Positions 25,612-35,297 of a stretch of DNA of 64,000 nt are shown one piece after another. The position numbers and the translations under genes were made by a program. The notes below the pieces were generated by a model. That model searched no databases. It saw nothing but the letters and a program-made list of their open reading frames with translations, and was not told where the DNA came from. Numbering within the stretch: position 1 is the first letter of the stretch; every line of letters starts with the position of its first letter. The DNA is taken from NCBI GenBank assembly GCA_036350795.1, contig JAZBNV010000035.1:1-64000 (forward strand). Reading direction: 5' to 3'. This stretch comes from JAUVKT01 sp036350795. GTDB taxonomy: Bacteria; Bacteroidota; Bacteroidia; Bacteroidales; VadinHA17.

Positions 25612-28541
25612 AATCTGAAATAAATAAAAGGCTGAACACCCGATAGCTGGAAATTATACATTGCTATTGCAAGGATATATACAATCAGAAGTTTGACCGG
25701 AAGCGGTGTTCTGATAAAGAGGCCCCTGTAGGCTTCTTTTGTTGCGGCTGGCAGAAAGTGGATTATATACCCCGATATTATTACAACAATAACTCCGTAG
25801 TAAACCCTTAAAAATCCCAGCAGGTCGATGTTTCCCCAGGCAAACAGGAGGCGGTCGAATATCACTTTCACCTGGTACATATTTTCGGCCCGGAAGAAGA
25901 TCCAGCAAAAGCTTACAAAGTTGAAGGTTATAAATACCGGGATAAACCTGGCTGTCTTAGCCCTGCCCTTCCTGAAAGGAGAGATTCTCTTCCATCCCTT
26001 ATGAAGCATTAAGCCCAGTCCATGTAATCCGCCCCATATAATAAAACGCCAGGCGGCTCCGTGCCATAAACCCCCTATCAGCATCGTAAGCAAAAGGTTA
26101 ATATTTGTCCTGAACCTGCCCTTCCTGTTTCCACCCATCGGTATATACAGGTAATCTTTCAGCCACCTCGAAAGCGAGATATGCCACCGGCGCCAGAAAT
26201 CCGTAATATTGGCAGCCTTGTAGGGTGAGTTAAAATTTAAGGGCAGCCTGAAACCCAGCATCAGTGCCACTCCTATAGCAATATCGGTATAGCCCGAAAA
26301 GTCGCAATAGATCTGCAGCCCGTAGCCATATACTGCAAGCAGGTTCTCTATGCCTGAAAAAGATCCCGGGTTTCCAAAAACAGGATCAACCAGGTTAACA
26401 GCTATATAGTCTGAGATAATTATCTTTTTTACCAGTCCGCCGATAATTAGATAGAGTGCATGCGACCACTCTCTTAAACTCAGGCGGAACTTCTGGTACA
26501 GCTGTGGAATAAACTCCGAAGCCCTCACAATAGGCCCGGCAACCAGTTGCGGAAAAAAGGACACATAGAACCCGAAATCGAGAATATTTCTTACAGGCTG
26601 TGTCCTGCCGCGGTAAACATCCATAGTATAAGATATCGTCTGGAAGGTGAAAAAGGAAATTCCGACTGGCAGAATAATGGAAGAAGTATCAAAAGCAGTC
26701 CCAGCCATATTATTTACCAGAAGTGCCAGCCAGTTCTGTTCGGGAATAGCTGCACCTGCAAGATCATTTACTGCACCTGTAACAAAAAAAGTATACTTGA
26801 AATACGCAAGCATCCCGAGATTTACAAGCAGGCTAAAAGTAAGCCACAGCTTTTTTACAAGGCGTGAAGATGATGAGTTGATTAATAAGCCTGCGCAATA
26901 ATCGCTAAGCGTTGAAACCAGGAGAAGAACAAAGAATATACCTCCTGATTTATAATAGAAGAAAAGGCTGAACAGAAGCAGGTAAGTATTTCTTACAAGT
27001 GGTTTACCGGCGATAAGGCTGTAAACAAGCAGCAGGGCAAGCATGAATATCCAGAAGGCAGGGGTGGTAAAGATAAGCGCTTTGGTCTCATCGTATAAGA
27101 GTATGGTTTTTATCTTATCAGTGGGTTTAAAATCCGCGCGCGCTCCGGGCTCATCCGTAAGAGCAGGTCCGGAATTTAGTATCAGGCTATCTGCAGCTAG
27201 TGTAACAATCTCAGGGCTGCCAGGGTAAGAAAAGAATTCTTTCAGCAATAAGCCGGCAAATTTATGTCCTCCTTCATAGCTAAGGTGGGTATAATCGTTT
27301 GCCATAAGAGGCGGGTCATTGTCGTGCCACTTAAGAGCTGCATCTTCTCCTCCCATAGCTTCCCTCGCATCCCAGAAATATACTCCTGCACTGTCGGCTG
27401 CCTCTTTCTGGGCCCCGGCTATTGCAGGGAGGTTAGGATAGGAACGGATGCCTGATGAGTCCATTCGGGCCATATCGCTTACGCCTACCAGTAATAAATC
27501 TGCTCCCGGTGCAAGGTCCCTGATATGCATTAATTGCTTATAGATCCTGTTACGGTAATAAGAATAATCTTCCCTGATATTAAGAACCACGTTAAGACCA
27601 AAATGCAGAATTATCAGGTCGGGATCCAGGAGCTTATAACTCTCCCTGAGATTTTCTGCATCAATGGCAGTAAACTCATAGCCCGCACTGCCTCTTAAGG
27701 AGATATTATCCACCTGCAGTCCGTGACTGCTTTCAATGCTGAAGCCATAAATATCGGGACTGTCAGTGCCGGCAAAGCGGATCTCAATTGAAGAAGGCTG
27801 ACTGAGAGGCAGTTTCAGCTCTGTTATTCTCGCGGCAGGTGCCATCCAGGCATCAAGCTTATGCTTCCTGTCCTCAAACAAGCTTACGCGAACAGAGTCG
27901 CTTAGATTTCCGTATAAGAGCCTGAGCATAGAATAGGCTGCTGCAGAGGAGTCGGCACTTGCAGATGGGCTGACTTTTATCCACGCTTCAGTAGTGTCTG
28001 ATCCGGAAAGAGTGTAGCGACTGACCTCCATCCTGGGACCCAGTCGCCTGTGATCAATTTCATTATCACGATAGGAAAGCACATTATAGCGTTCCCAGTT
28101 AGGAGACGAACGCACCCAGGCTGTCCTGGTATAAGCTGTCAGAAGCGTGGGAGATAATAAACCGGGGCCTGTACCACCATATTTTTTCCTGAGTTCTTTC
28201 CTCAGGTAATCGCTGATCCTGTCGCCTTCGAGCTGTGAATCGCCATAGTACAGAATTCTTACTGAGCCGCTATCAGGGAGTGAATAAGCTGAAATACTAT
28301 CACCGGGAGAAACTTCAGCTTCCGGGATATCGTATGTGATTATTAATGAATCAGTAAGTGGTAAATAAGCTGCAGCAGAATCTTCAGGGGCCTGTTTCCA
28401 TGATCCCCTAAGCTCCTCCAGCCCGGGCATCATAATATCAATCCCAAAGGGAAGGTGTACCTTTCGGACACTAAAGGCTGATGGTCCGTAAATTAACACC
28501 AGCAAGACCAGAAGAAGAAGTAAGGTCTTGTAAGGTTTCAT
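25608..28541 (-). CDS. SGNH hydrolase-MBOAT O-acyltransferase fusion
   Basis: The protein has 977 residues in two parts. After an N-terminal hydrophobic anchor, residues of about 92-440 form an SGNH/GDSL-type domain with GDSQ (Ser102), FGLN (Asn317) and DYTH (Asp416, His419), i.e. a complete catalytic set facing the periplasm. Residues of about 485-977 form an MBOAT domain (AlgI-like) with WHISLSRWLKDYLYIPMGG and GGLWHGAAWRF, whose His is the membrane acyl-transfer residue. Such systems pass acetyl groups across the membrane to a glycan. It lies 24 bases after the lytic transglycosylase gene, so the target may be peptidoglycan or another cell-surface glycan; that is inference. Confidence 0.9.
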   Translation of the reverse strand: MKPYKTLLLLLVLLVLIYGPSAFSVRKVHLPFGIDIMMPGLEELRGSWKQAPEDSAAAYLPLTDSLIITYDIPEAEVSPGDSISAYSLPDSGSVRILYYGDSQLEGDRISDYLRKELRKKYGGTGPGLLSPTLLTAYTRTAWVRSSPNWERYNVLSYRDNEIDHRRLGPRMEVSRYTLSGSDTTEAWIKVSPSASADSSAAAYSMLRLLYGNLSDSVRVSLFEDRKHKLDAWMAPAARITELKLPLSQPSSIEIRFAGTDSPDIYGFSIESSHGLQVDNISLRGSAGYEFTAIDAENLRESYKLLDPDLIILHFGLNVVLNIREDYSYYRNRIYKQLMHIRDLAPGADLLLVGVSDMARMDSSGIRSYPNLPAIAGAQKEAADSAGVYFWDAREAMGGEDAALKWHDNDPPLMANDYTHLSYEGGHKFAGLLLKEFFSYPGSPEIVTLAADSLILNSGPALTDEPGARADFKPTDKIKTILLYDETKALIFTTPAFWIFMLALLLVYSLIAGKPLVRNTYLLLFSLFFYYKSGGIFFVLLLVSTLSDYCAGLLINSSSSRLVKKLWLTFSLLVNLGMLAYFKYTFFVTGAVNDLAGAAIPEQNWLALLVNNMAGTAFDTSSIILPVGISFFTFQTISYTMDVYRGRTQPVRNILDFGFYVSFFPQLVAGPIVRASEFIPQLYQKFRLSLREWSHALYLIIGGLVKKIIISDYIAVNLVDPVFGNPGSFSGIENLLAVYGYGLQIYCDFSGYTDIAIGVALMLGFRLPLNFNSPYKAANITDFWRRWHISLSRWLKDYLYIPMGGNRKGRFRTNINLLLTMLIGGLWHGAAWRFIIWGGLHGLGLMLHKGWKRISPFRKGRAKTARFIPVFITFNFVSFCWIFFRAENMYQVKVIFDRLLFAWGNIDLLGFLRVYYGVIVVIISGYIIHFLPAATKEAYRGLFIRTPLPVKLLIVYILAIAMYNFQLSGVQPFIYFRF

Positions 28542-28565
28542 AGAAGGTCCCGTACAGGGTTATAG

Positions 28566-30110
28566 TTAGCTCTTTTTCTTAATCTTCAGCTTCTGACCTA
28601 CACTGATTTTACCCGAACTGCTTAAGCCATTCAATGAGATTATATCTGTTGCACTTACTCCAGTATACAGTTTGGCTATATCCCATACGGTGTCACCATA
28701 TTTAACAGTATGATAGATATAGCTGCCATTCAGTGGTTCCTGCTCAGGGGCAGGTGCTGGTGAGGTCTTGCTGACTGTTTTACCTATTCTCTTTTGCTTC
28801 TCTTCGAAACTCAGCTTATTAACTGCTGCATAATAATCCTTCTTTGAGGGATCGACAAAGACATTTATTTTTTGCCCTACCCTGATGGTGTTCCTGTAGA
28901 TATTATTCCAGTACCTTAAATTTGACAGGCCAACATTATACCAGCTGGCTATATACCCCAGGTTATCACCTTCCTTCACCACGTAAATAAGTTTTGTTTT
29001 TCCATTAATATCAGGAGGGATATAGCTTGAATTTACAGGGCTGGCTGTCTTAGACTCCGGCTTCAGAAAGTAATCTGCCCTGTAAGATACAATACTGTCG
29101 TGCAGGGAGATAAAATCACCCAGCCTGTTTATTGGCAGGGTCAGGGCCAGGGGCCTGCTTTTCCCGGGAACAAGGTTTGCCCTGTACTGAGGGTTCAGGG
29201 CCTTAAGTTCGCCGGGAGCTATCCCAAGTACTTCTGAAACCTGTTGCAGGTGAAGGTCCTCTGTGATCATTATTGTATCTGTTGCCAGCGGGAAAGAAAC
29301 CGGGATGGGCTTTATATTATGTTCCTCGTGGTAAGTCATGGCATAGGTGGCAGCAATATATCCCGGGAGGTAGCCCCTTGTTTCCCTCGGCAGGCGGTAA
29401 TAAATCTCCCAGTAGTCCTTCCTGTTTCCAGATCGTCGTATTGCCTTATTAACGTTACCCGGTCCGCAATTATATGCGGCAATCACCAGGCCCCAGTCTT
29501 TATATATATCGTAAAGGTCGGTAAGAAACTTTGCCGCAGCATGAGTGGCCTTAACAGGATCTCTTCTTTCGTCAACAACAGAATTTATTGTAAGGCCGTA
29601 CTGCCTGCCCGTACTATACATAAACTGCCACAGGCCTGTTGCTCCAACCGGCGATACTGCATTCGGGTTAAGAGCTGATTCTATTACCGCCATATATTTT
29701 AACTCAGGCGGCAGGCCATATGAATCAAAGATATCCTCTATCATGGGGAAGTAATACTCGCGCATACCCAGCATTATCTGGAACTTATCCCTTTTTTTGC
29801 CTGTATATACATGAATATGGTTCCTGACTATTGAGTTATAGGGTAATGCCACCACAGAGTGAATATTATCGAGTCGCTCACGGTAGATTGAATCGCTGAA
29901 TTCAACTATAGGATTATCATCATATTCTGAATCGGGCAAATTATCTGAAAGTAATTTTGCCACATACCACTCATGCACAAGGCTATCGAGACTCTGTTCA
30001 ATAAGAGCAGTACTATTATTATTTTTTATAATAATTGTATCGTTTGAAGCACTGGCAATTAATCCAGTGAGAAAAACCATCAATACTATTAATCCACTTC
30101 TCATAATCAT
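28566..30110 (-). CDS. Lytic transglycosylase with two LysM domains (MltD-like)
   Basis: The product has 514 residues (512 if started at the second ATG, 30104). It carries a signal peptide, an SLT-type catalytic domain at about residues 115-240 (PPELKYMAVIESALNPNAVS with the catalytic Glu, then GATGLWQFMYSTGRQYGL) and two C-terminal LysM domains (about 370-415 and 465-514) that bind peptidoglycan. It cleaves the MurNAc-GlcNAc bond, forming anhydro-MurNAc. It belongs to the conserved Bacteroidota group parA-parB-DUF5683-transglycosylase and is followed by the SGNH-MBOAT gene. Confidence 0.92.
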   Translation of the reverse strand: MIMRSGLIVLMVFLTGLIASASNDTIIIKNNNSTALIEQSLDSLVHEWYVAKLLSDNLPDSEYDDNPIVEFSDSIYRERLDNIHSVVALPYNSIVRNHIHVYTGKKRDKFQIMLGMREYYFPMIEDIFDSYGLPPELKYMAVIESALNPNAVSPVGATGLWQFMYSTGRQYGLTINSVVDERRDPVKATHAAAKFLTDLYDIYKDWGLVIAAYNCGPGNVNKAIRRSGNRKDYWEIYYRLPRETRGYLPGYIAATYAMTYHEEHNIKPIPVSFPLATDTIMITEDLHLQQVSEVLGIAPGELKALNPQYRANLVPGKSRPLALTLPINRLGDFISLHDSIVSYRADYFLKPESKTASPVNSSYIPPDINGKTKLIYVVKEGDNLGYIASWYNVGLSNLRYWNNIYRNTIRVGQKINVFVDPSKKDYYAAVNKLSFEEKQKRIGKTVSKTSPAPAPEQEPLNGSYIYHTVKYGDTVWDIAKLYTGVSATDIISLNGLSSSGKISVGQKLKIKKKS

Positions 30111-30114
30111 TCTG

Positions 30115-30759
30115 TTAAAAAGTTATTTTCACGCCCATTCCCATAACTGGTCCGTAAGCTGTTTGCAGGGGTGTTGGTTCAAGAGCGATATTCAGGTTTT
30201 CACTTACATCGTAATCGGACAGGTGAGCATCAACATTGGCATCGAGTATTGTTATTAAATACCATACTGCCACACCAACATATGAAAGATCCCTGTATCT
30301 CCGGTAATAGTCAACCCCGTTTATCAGCTGGGTTTTTACCCAGTCTTCGGTAGATGCATTAAACGAGGAAGAGCCAAGAGCCCTGTCGAATTCTTCAGGA
30401 GGAACCCCGAATTCCCTGAAGGTATAGCTGTTGGTTTCCGGGATATCATCTGTAAGATCAATATAGGCTTCCAGGTACTTTACATGATTTGTTGAGTTAA
30501 AGTAAATGCTGTAGCCCACAGCTGCAAAGCCGGCATAAACAACAGGAATTTTCCATGCCTTACCATTATAAACCTGGCCCAGGCCGGGAAAGGCTGCAGC
30601 CATCATAGTGGCCTTTATGGGATCTTTTATTCTCATCCGCCGCTGCCTGTCCACCCCGAGAGTATCAGCCCTGAGGGTATCAGTCTGAGCAAGAACAGGG
30701 TTCCCGGTCAGAAGACCTGCCAGCAGAAATAACAATATAAATATTCTATTGAGTTTCAA
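30115..30759 (-). CDS. DUF5683 domain-containing protein
   Basis: A 214-residue exported protein with a signal peptide (MKLNRIFILLFLLAGLLTG, cut after VLAQ) and the conserved core DPIKATMMAAAFPGLGQVYN followed by WKIPVVYAGFAAVGYSIYFN, typical of DUF5683. The function is unknown; the family often follows parB in this phylum. The start codon is TTG, the first codon after an in-frame stop, and no ATG gives the signal peptide, so TTG is the likely true start. It ends 5 bases before the transglycosylase gene. Confidence 0.85.
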   Translation of the reverse strand: MKLNRIFILLFLLAGLLTGNPVLAQTDTLRADTLGVDRQRRMRIKDPIKATMMAAAFPGLGQVYNGKAWKIPVVYAGFAAVGYSIYFNSTNHVKYLEAYIDLTDDIPETNSYTFREFGVPPEEFDRALGSSSFNASTEDWVKTQLINGVDYYRRYRDLSYVGVAVWYLITILDANVDAHLSDYDVSENLNIALEPTPLQTAYGPVMGMGVKITF

Positions 30760-30814
30760 TTATATCAAAGCCTTAAATATACCGTACAACAGTATCGGGG
30801 CAAAGATATATAAT

Positions 30815-31696
30815 TTAGGAGTTAAGTTTATCCAGAAGCCCCAAAATACGCTCCATATCGTCAGAATCGTCGAAAGGAATAACGATCTTTCCTTTCCCTT
30901 TATTGTTTATTCTGAATACTACATCCGAAGAAAAAACTTTTGAAAGCTCCTCTGATAATTCTTCATATTCCAGGTTCAGCTGTTTTTTCTTTGTGGCCTT
31001 GTTTGGATCCTTCAGTTTTTCTACCTGCATCTGTCGAACCAGCTCCTCGGTTTTTCTTACAGACAGACCCTCTTCAACAAGCTGGTAATAGACCTTCATC
31101 TGCTGGTCGATATCCTCTATATTTATAAGTGTGCGGGCATGGCCCATTGTCAGCTGTTTATTCCTGATACCCAGCTGTATTTCGGCAGGCAATTTTAGCA
31201 GCCTGAGGTAATTGGTAACGGTTGATCTTTGCTTGCCGACCCTGTCGCTGAGCTGCTCCTGGGTTAGCTTACATTCTTCAATTAACCTCTGGTAAGAAAT
31301 GGCAACCTCTATGGCATCAAGATCTTCACGCTGGATATTCTCAACAAGTGCAAGCTCGAGCATACCCTGGTCGTCGGCTGTTCTGATATAGGCAGGGACT
31401 TTATTCAGTCCGGCAATTTTACAGGCACGAAGTCTTCGTTCACCTGCAATAAGCTGGTACTTCCCTTCACCTATTTCCCTCACCGTGAGAGGCTGTACTA
31501 TGCCCAGCTGCCTGATGGAGTCGGCCAGTTCATTAAGCGCAGCTTCATCAAACCTGGTTCTTGGCTGAAAGGGATTGAATTCGATTGCTGATATCTCAAT
31601 CTCCAGGTTTGCTTCAACCTTCTTCTCCAGCTTTTCCTTCTCAACACCATCGATCAGTGCTCCCAAACCTCTTCCCAGTGCCTGTTTTTTTGTCAT
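30815..31696 (-). CDS. parB: Chromosome partitioning protein ParB
   Basis: ParB binds parS sites near the origin and, as a CTP-dependent clamp, works with ParA to segregate the chromosome. The 293-residue protein has the N-terminal ALGRGLGALI motif, the ParB/Srx domain with PFQPRTRFD and the CTP-binding AGERRLRACKIAG, the central HTH (LTQEQLSDRVGKQRSTVTNY) and a C-terminal dimerisation region. It lies 24 bases downstream of parA. I found no parS-like sequence in the window by eye. Confidence 0.96.
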   Translation of the reverse strand: MTKKQALGRGLGALIDGVEKEKLEKKVEANLEIEISAIEFNPFQPRTRFDEAALNELADSIRQLGIVQPLTVREIGEGKYQLIAGERRLRACKIAGLNKVPAYIRTADDQGMLELALVENIQREDLDAIEVAISYQRLIEECKLTQEQLSDRVGKQRSTVTNYLRLLKLPAEIQLGIRNKQLTMGHARTLINIEDIDQQMKVYYQLVEEGLSVRKTEELVRQMQVEKLKDPNKATKKKQLNLEYEELSEELSKVFSSDVVFRINNKGKGKIVIPFDDSDDMERILGLLDKLNS

Positions 31697-31720
31697 AGTT
31701 AAGTATTTAATCAGCCTTCT

Positions 31721-32497
31721 CTATTTCCCGGCGTTTGAACGTTTATCAATTATTTCTTTTGCAAGGTTAAGATAATTAACAGCTCCACGGGATTCAGCAT
31801 CGTAGAGTAATGCAGGCTGACCAAAGCTTGGAGCCTCGCTGAGCTTTATATTCCTCTGAATAATAGTCTCGAAAACCATTTGCTGAAAATGCTTTCTTAC
31901 CTCGTCAACTACCTGGTTCGACAGACGCAGCCGGGAATCGTACATCGTGAGCAGAAAGCCCTCTATCTCCAGTTCCTTATTCAGATTTCCCTGTATTATC
32001 TTAATGGTATTAAGAAGCTTACCCAGGCCTTCAAGTGCAAAATACTCGCACTGAACAGGCACAATCACCGAATCCGAAGCAGTAAGTGCATTCACTGTCA
32101 GAAGCCCCAGTGAAGGAGAACAATCAACCAGCACATAGTCATAATTGTCTTTTACCTTCGCCAGCACATTCTTAAGAACACTTTCCCTTTTTTCCATATT
32201 CAGCATCTCAATCTCTGCACCCACCAGGTCAATATTGGAAGGGATAATATCAAGGTTCTCAATTTCGCAGTTTATAATTGTATCTGAGGGTTCCACTCCA
32301 TCAATAAGGCAATCATATATTGTTTTATCAATCTTTCTTATATCAATACCCAGTCCTGACCCTGCATTTGCCTGGGGATCAGAATCAACAACAAGAACCT
32401 TTTGTTCAAGTGCAGCAAGACTTGCCGCAAGGTTAATCGCCGTTGTTGTTTTCCCAACTCCGCCTTTCTGATTGGCAAGTGAAATAATTCTTCCCAT
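31721..32497 (-). CDS. parA: Chromosome partitioning ATPase ParA/Soj
   Basis: A 258-residue P-loop ATPase with the deviant Walker A KGGVGKTT near residue 11, Walker A' VLVDCSPSLG, and the switch region DSDPQANAGSGLG. ParA binds DNA non-specifically as an ATP dimer and is displaced by ParB, pulling origins apart. It is the first gene of the parA-parB-DUF5683-transglycosylase-acyltransferase run on the minus strand. The divergent neighbour is a lipid kinase; the 207-base gap between them holds short repeats based on CAACAT/ATGTTG (32609-32642). Confidence 0.96.
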   Translation of the reverse strand: MGRIISLANQKGGVGKTTTAINLAASLAALEQKVLVVDSDPQANAGSGLGIDIRKIDKTIYDCLIDGVEPSDTIINCEIENLDIIPSNIDLVGAEIEMLNMEKRESVLKNVLAKVKDNYDYVLVDCSPSLGLLTVNALTASDSVIVPVQCEYFALEGLGKLLNTIKIIQGNLNKELEIEGFLLTMYDSRLRLSNQVVDEVRKHFQQMVFETIIQRNIKLSEAPSFGQPALLYDAESRGAVNYLNLAKEIIDKRSNAGK

Positions 32498-32608
32498 CTA
32501 TTATTTGTTTGTATATTTTTCCCAATTCAAGAGCTTCAAATTTAATATTTATGCCAGTGATCATTCTTCGGTCCGGCTTGTAATTGTAAACATTTTCTTC
32601 GGGGTTTT

Positions 32609-32642
32609 CAACATCTTATTAACATGTTGTTCATATAATGTT
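32609..32642. repeat. CAACAT/ATGTTG inverted elements between parA and the lipid kinase gene
   Basis: The gap 32498-32704 contains CAACAT at 32609-32614, the palindrome AACATGTT at 32621-32628 and another ATGTTG at 32637-32642. They could be an operator for the divergent genes. They do not match the parS consensus (TGTTNCACGTGNAACA). Nothing else recognisable is in this gap. Confidence 0.4.
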
Positions 32643-32704
32643 GGCAGTCTATTTTTTCATTTATTATAAAATATTAGCATCTTTGGGAACCCAATATCTT
32701 TTAA

Positions 32705-33658
32705 ATGGGAAAAAAATCTTCGATTGACCGTTGGCGGGTTATAATTAACCCGAACGCCGGTCGCAGGAAAGGTAAGCGAGACTGGTTGACAATATCTGAA
32801 TTACTCAACAGGTATGAATTTGACTACGAGTCGGTTTTCACGACTGGCAAGCATCACGCAATTGAGCTGGTAAAGGAATCTATTGACAGGGGCTTCCGAA
32901 AGTTTATTATAGTGGGTGGCGACGGCACAATGAATGAAGCTGTTAACGGTGTATTTGTACAGGATTCCTGTCCTGCCGAAGATATTACCCTTGGAATGAT
33001 TACGGTAGGTACCGGCAACGACTGGGGCAGGATGTTTGGCATACCACTTGACTATGAGGGAGCAATCAGGGTAATAAAATCAGATCATTCAATCAGGCAG
33101 GATGTGGGTATTGTATATTTCGAAACCAAACAGGGAAGAGATCACCGCTATTTTATAAATATAGCAGGCCTGGGCTTCGATGCAATAGTGGTTAAAAATT
33201 CAAACAGGCAGAAAGAGAAGGGACGGTCTGGCAAATCTGTTTATTACTGGACTCTTCTTAAGAGCCTGTTCCTGTATAAATCGACACACACAAGGGTAGT
33301 AATTGATGGTAAGGTAACGAGTAACGACACTTTCTCGATAAGTCTTGGGATTGGAAGGTACTCGGGAGGAGGCATGAGACAGACCCCTGATGCAATGGTA
33401 GATGACGGATTGTTTGATATTACAATTATCAAGAGAATGAGAAAGGGCGAGATTATCAGAAGCCTTAAGAAGTTATACGACGGGACCATACTTGATCATC
33501 CCAAAATAGAATTTTTTACAGGAAAGGATATTGAGATATATTCCGAGCCACTTATTCACCTTGAAGCAGATGGCGAGTCGCTGGGACATTCGCCTATCGA
33601 ACTCAAAATTATTCCGGGCGGACTAAACGTTGTTTGCAACCATTGTCGTCCTACCTGA
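32705..33658 (+). CDS. Diacylglycerol/lipid kinase family protein
   Basis: The protein has 317 residues of the DagK/YegS/sphingosine-kinase type. The N terminus shows VIINPNAGRRKGKRD and the nucleotide-binding GGDGTMNEAVNG, followed by GMITVGTGNDWGRMFG and the C-terminal beta domain (SLGIGRYSGGGMRQTPDA, then DDGLFDITII). Such enzymes phosphorylate diacylglycerol or related lipids at the inner membrane. The exact lipid is not evident. The last 8 bases overlap the 3' end of the convergent glutaminyl-cyclase gene. Confidence 0.9.
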   Translation: MGKKSSIDRWRVIINPNAGRRKGKRDWLTISELLNRYEFDYESVFTTGKHHAIELVKESIDRGFRKFIIVGGDGTMNEAVNGVFVQDSCPAEDITLGMITVGTGNDWGRMFGIPLDYEGAIRVIKSDHSIRQDVGIVYFETKQGRDHRYFINIAGLGFDAIVVKNSNRQKEKGRSGKSVYYWTLLKSLFLYKSTHTRVVIDGKVTSNDTFSISLGIGRYSGGGMRQTPDAMVDDGLFDITIIKRMRKGEIIRSLKKLYDGTILDHPKIEFFTGKDIEIYSEPLIHLEADGESLGHSPIELKIIPGGLNVVCNHCRPT

Positions 33659-34772
33659 CCTTAATCTCAAATAATTTAGGCCAGTTTTTACCGGTAACAT
33701 AGAGCCTGCTATTCACACTGTCCCAGGCAATGCCGTTCAGTACCTCCTCCTGTGCCAGTCCTTCTGCCTCATCGCCCATGATACCTGCAAGGTTAATGTA
33801 GGCAAGCACTTTACCACTGTCAGGATCTATCCTGGCTATCAGATCTGACATATAAATATTTGCCCAGAGCTCGCCGTTTATATATTCGAGTTCGTTGAGC
33901 TGGTAGACAGCCTTTTTATCGTCGTAAACATCTACTGAACCAGTAACAGTAAAATACTCAGGCTCAAGAAAATATATCTTATTTGTGCCATCACTCATAA
34001 AGATTCTGCTGCCATCGGTAGCCAGGCCCCATCCCTGTGTGTCGTAATGGATTCTTTTAATCTCGCTGAAGGTTTCCAGGTCGTAAACAAAACCGGTATT
34101 ATGTTCCCAGGTAAGCTGGTAAAGACGCTTATTCAATAAAACCAGTCCCTCTCCGAAGAACTTATTATCAAGCTTATGCTGTCTTAACACACTACCCGTA
34201 ACAGGATCAACCTCTCTCAGGCTTGATTTGCCTGCCGGGCCTGTTGATTCATAAAATAAGCCATTGTGATAAAGCAGACCCTGGGTATATGCCCCCCGGT
34301 CGTGAGGATATTCATTAACAACTGAATAAGAATGTACAGGTGGTATAATATCTGAAAAAAGCCGGATAAAGCATGCCACCGTATGAGGTCTTTTCCCGTT
34401 TAAGTAGGCGATTGCTTTAACAGGCACCTTTCCCAATCTTGATGAAGCAGTTTCGATTGTCGATTTATAGGGCTGCCCGCTAAGAGTATAGAGATAAGAT
34501 CCATCCAGGTAAACCCTCACAGAATCAGGAAGCTGATCGCCGAGTAATGATATCTCAAGATCAATAAGATCGCCCGAAGCAAAGCTCTGGTTATCTTTTG
34601 GTGAGTCTATTTCGATCAGTTTAACTGCCGGCAGCTTCGGGGAGTCTGAATCTTTATCTCCCTGGGCCTGTACTGTTGAAGTATTTCCCCCGCATGAATA
34701 AGCCAGCACTGCCAGGAAACAAATACCTGCAGACACAAATATTCTTATGGCCGATCTGTTATTAAATATCAT
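33651..34772 (-). CDS. Glutaminyl-peptide cyclotransferase (plant/bacterial type), lipoprotein
   Basis: The 373-residue product has an N-terminal lipoprotein signal (FLAVLAYSCGG, lipid Cys at about residue 27), a short Ig-like beta domain (about 45-115) and a five-bladed beta-propeller typical of bacterial/plant-type glutaminyl cyclases (PHDRGAYTQGLLYHNGLFYE, STGPAGKSSLREVD, DTQGWGLATDG, LNELEYINGELWANIY). These enzymes convert N-terminal Gln to pyroglutamate on exported proteins; in Bacteroidota this includes proteins of the periplasm. It overlaps the upstream HAD gene by 11 bases and the convergent lipid kinase gene by 8. Confidence 0.88.
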   Translation of the reverse strand: MIFNNRSAIRIFVSAGICFLAVLAYSCGGNTSTVQAQGDKDSDSPKLPAVKLIEIDSPKDNQSFASGDLIDLEISLLGDQLPDSVRVYLDGSYLYTLSGQPYKSTIETASSRLGKVPVKAIAYLNGKRPHTVACFIRLFSDIIPPVHSYSVVNEYPHDRGAYTQGLLYHNGLFYESTGPAGKSSLREVDPVTGSVLRQHKLDNKFFGEGLVLLNKRLYQLTWEHNTGFVYDLETFSEIKRIHYDTQGWGLATDGSRIFMSDGTNKIYFLEPEYFTVTGSVDVYDDKKAVYQLNELEYINGELWANIYMSDLIARIDPDSGKVLAYINLAGIMGDEAEGLAQEEVLNGIAWDSVNSRLYVTGKNWPKLFEIKVR

Positions 34773-35205
34773 CTTTCCTTGATTTAAATATTTTTTTCAG
34801 AAAAGAAGCTCTCCTGTTCAGCAACTTTTCTGCTTCCTTTTCCCTGAGGTCGTACAGGCTCAGTTCCTGCCATATGCTACTCCAGCCCGGGAATCCTCCG
34901 ACGTTTTTATCATCGATAAAAACATCGGCATTAATTTTCCGGCTTAGAGTATCATCGTATATTTCCTCGGGATAGTTTTTATTGACAGCATAAAACTCTA
35001 TGCCTTTTTTTGCGCAGTACTCAACAGCATCATCAAGCTCCTGGCCTGCCCTGAAGGTCCAGAGTATAAGCAGGGCACCGTGCTTCTGCAACTCTTTCAG
35101 CGTTTCAAAGGCAAACAACATATCCTTGCCAATCTTTGGATATTGATGTTCCACTATTGTCCCGTCAAAATCGACGGCAATCTTAAGATTCCTCAGGTGT
35201 TCCAT
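34762..35205 (-). CDS. HAD-superfamily hydrolase (BT_0820-like)
   Basis: A small HAD protein of 147 residues. Motif I is VDFDGTIVE (Asp at about 12 and 14), motif II lies in LILWTFRAG, and the C-terminal acidic motif is DVFIDDKNVGG. The length and the missing cap domain match a small phosphatase-like family in Bacteroidota (BT_0820 type). The substrate is unknown. It ends 11 bases inside the glutaminyl-cyclase gene and so is probably co-transcribed with it. Confidence 0.85.
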   Translation of the reverse strand: MEHLRNLKIAVDFDGTIVEHQYPKIGKDMLFAFETLKELQKHGALLILWTFRAGQELDDAVEYCAKKGIEFYAVNKNYPEEIYDDTLSRKINADVFIDDKNVGGFPGWSSIWQELSLYDLREKEAEKLLNRRASFLKKIFKSRKDDI

Positions 35206-35297
35206 TCCTCTCTTCTAATAAATGTAAAAATAAGCAAATTGGATGATTCATGAAATTTATCTTAATTTTACCGGGTTCCTTTTCTAATACCGGCCGG

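Noticed and set aside
32498..32704. Search for parS sites and an origin near parAB
   Set aside because: No sequence close to TGTTNCACGTGNAACA and no cluster of DnaA boxes was found; a single TTATCCAC at 18697 lies within a gene.
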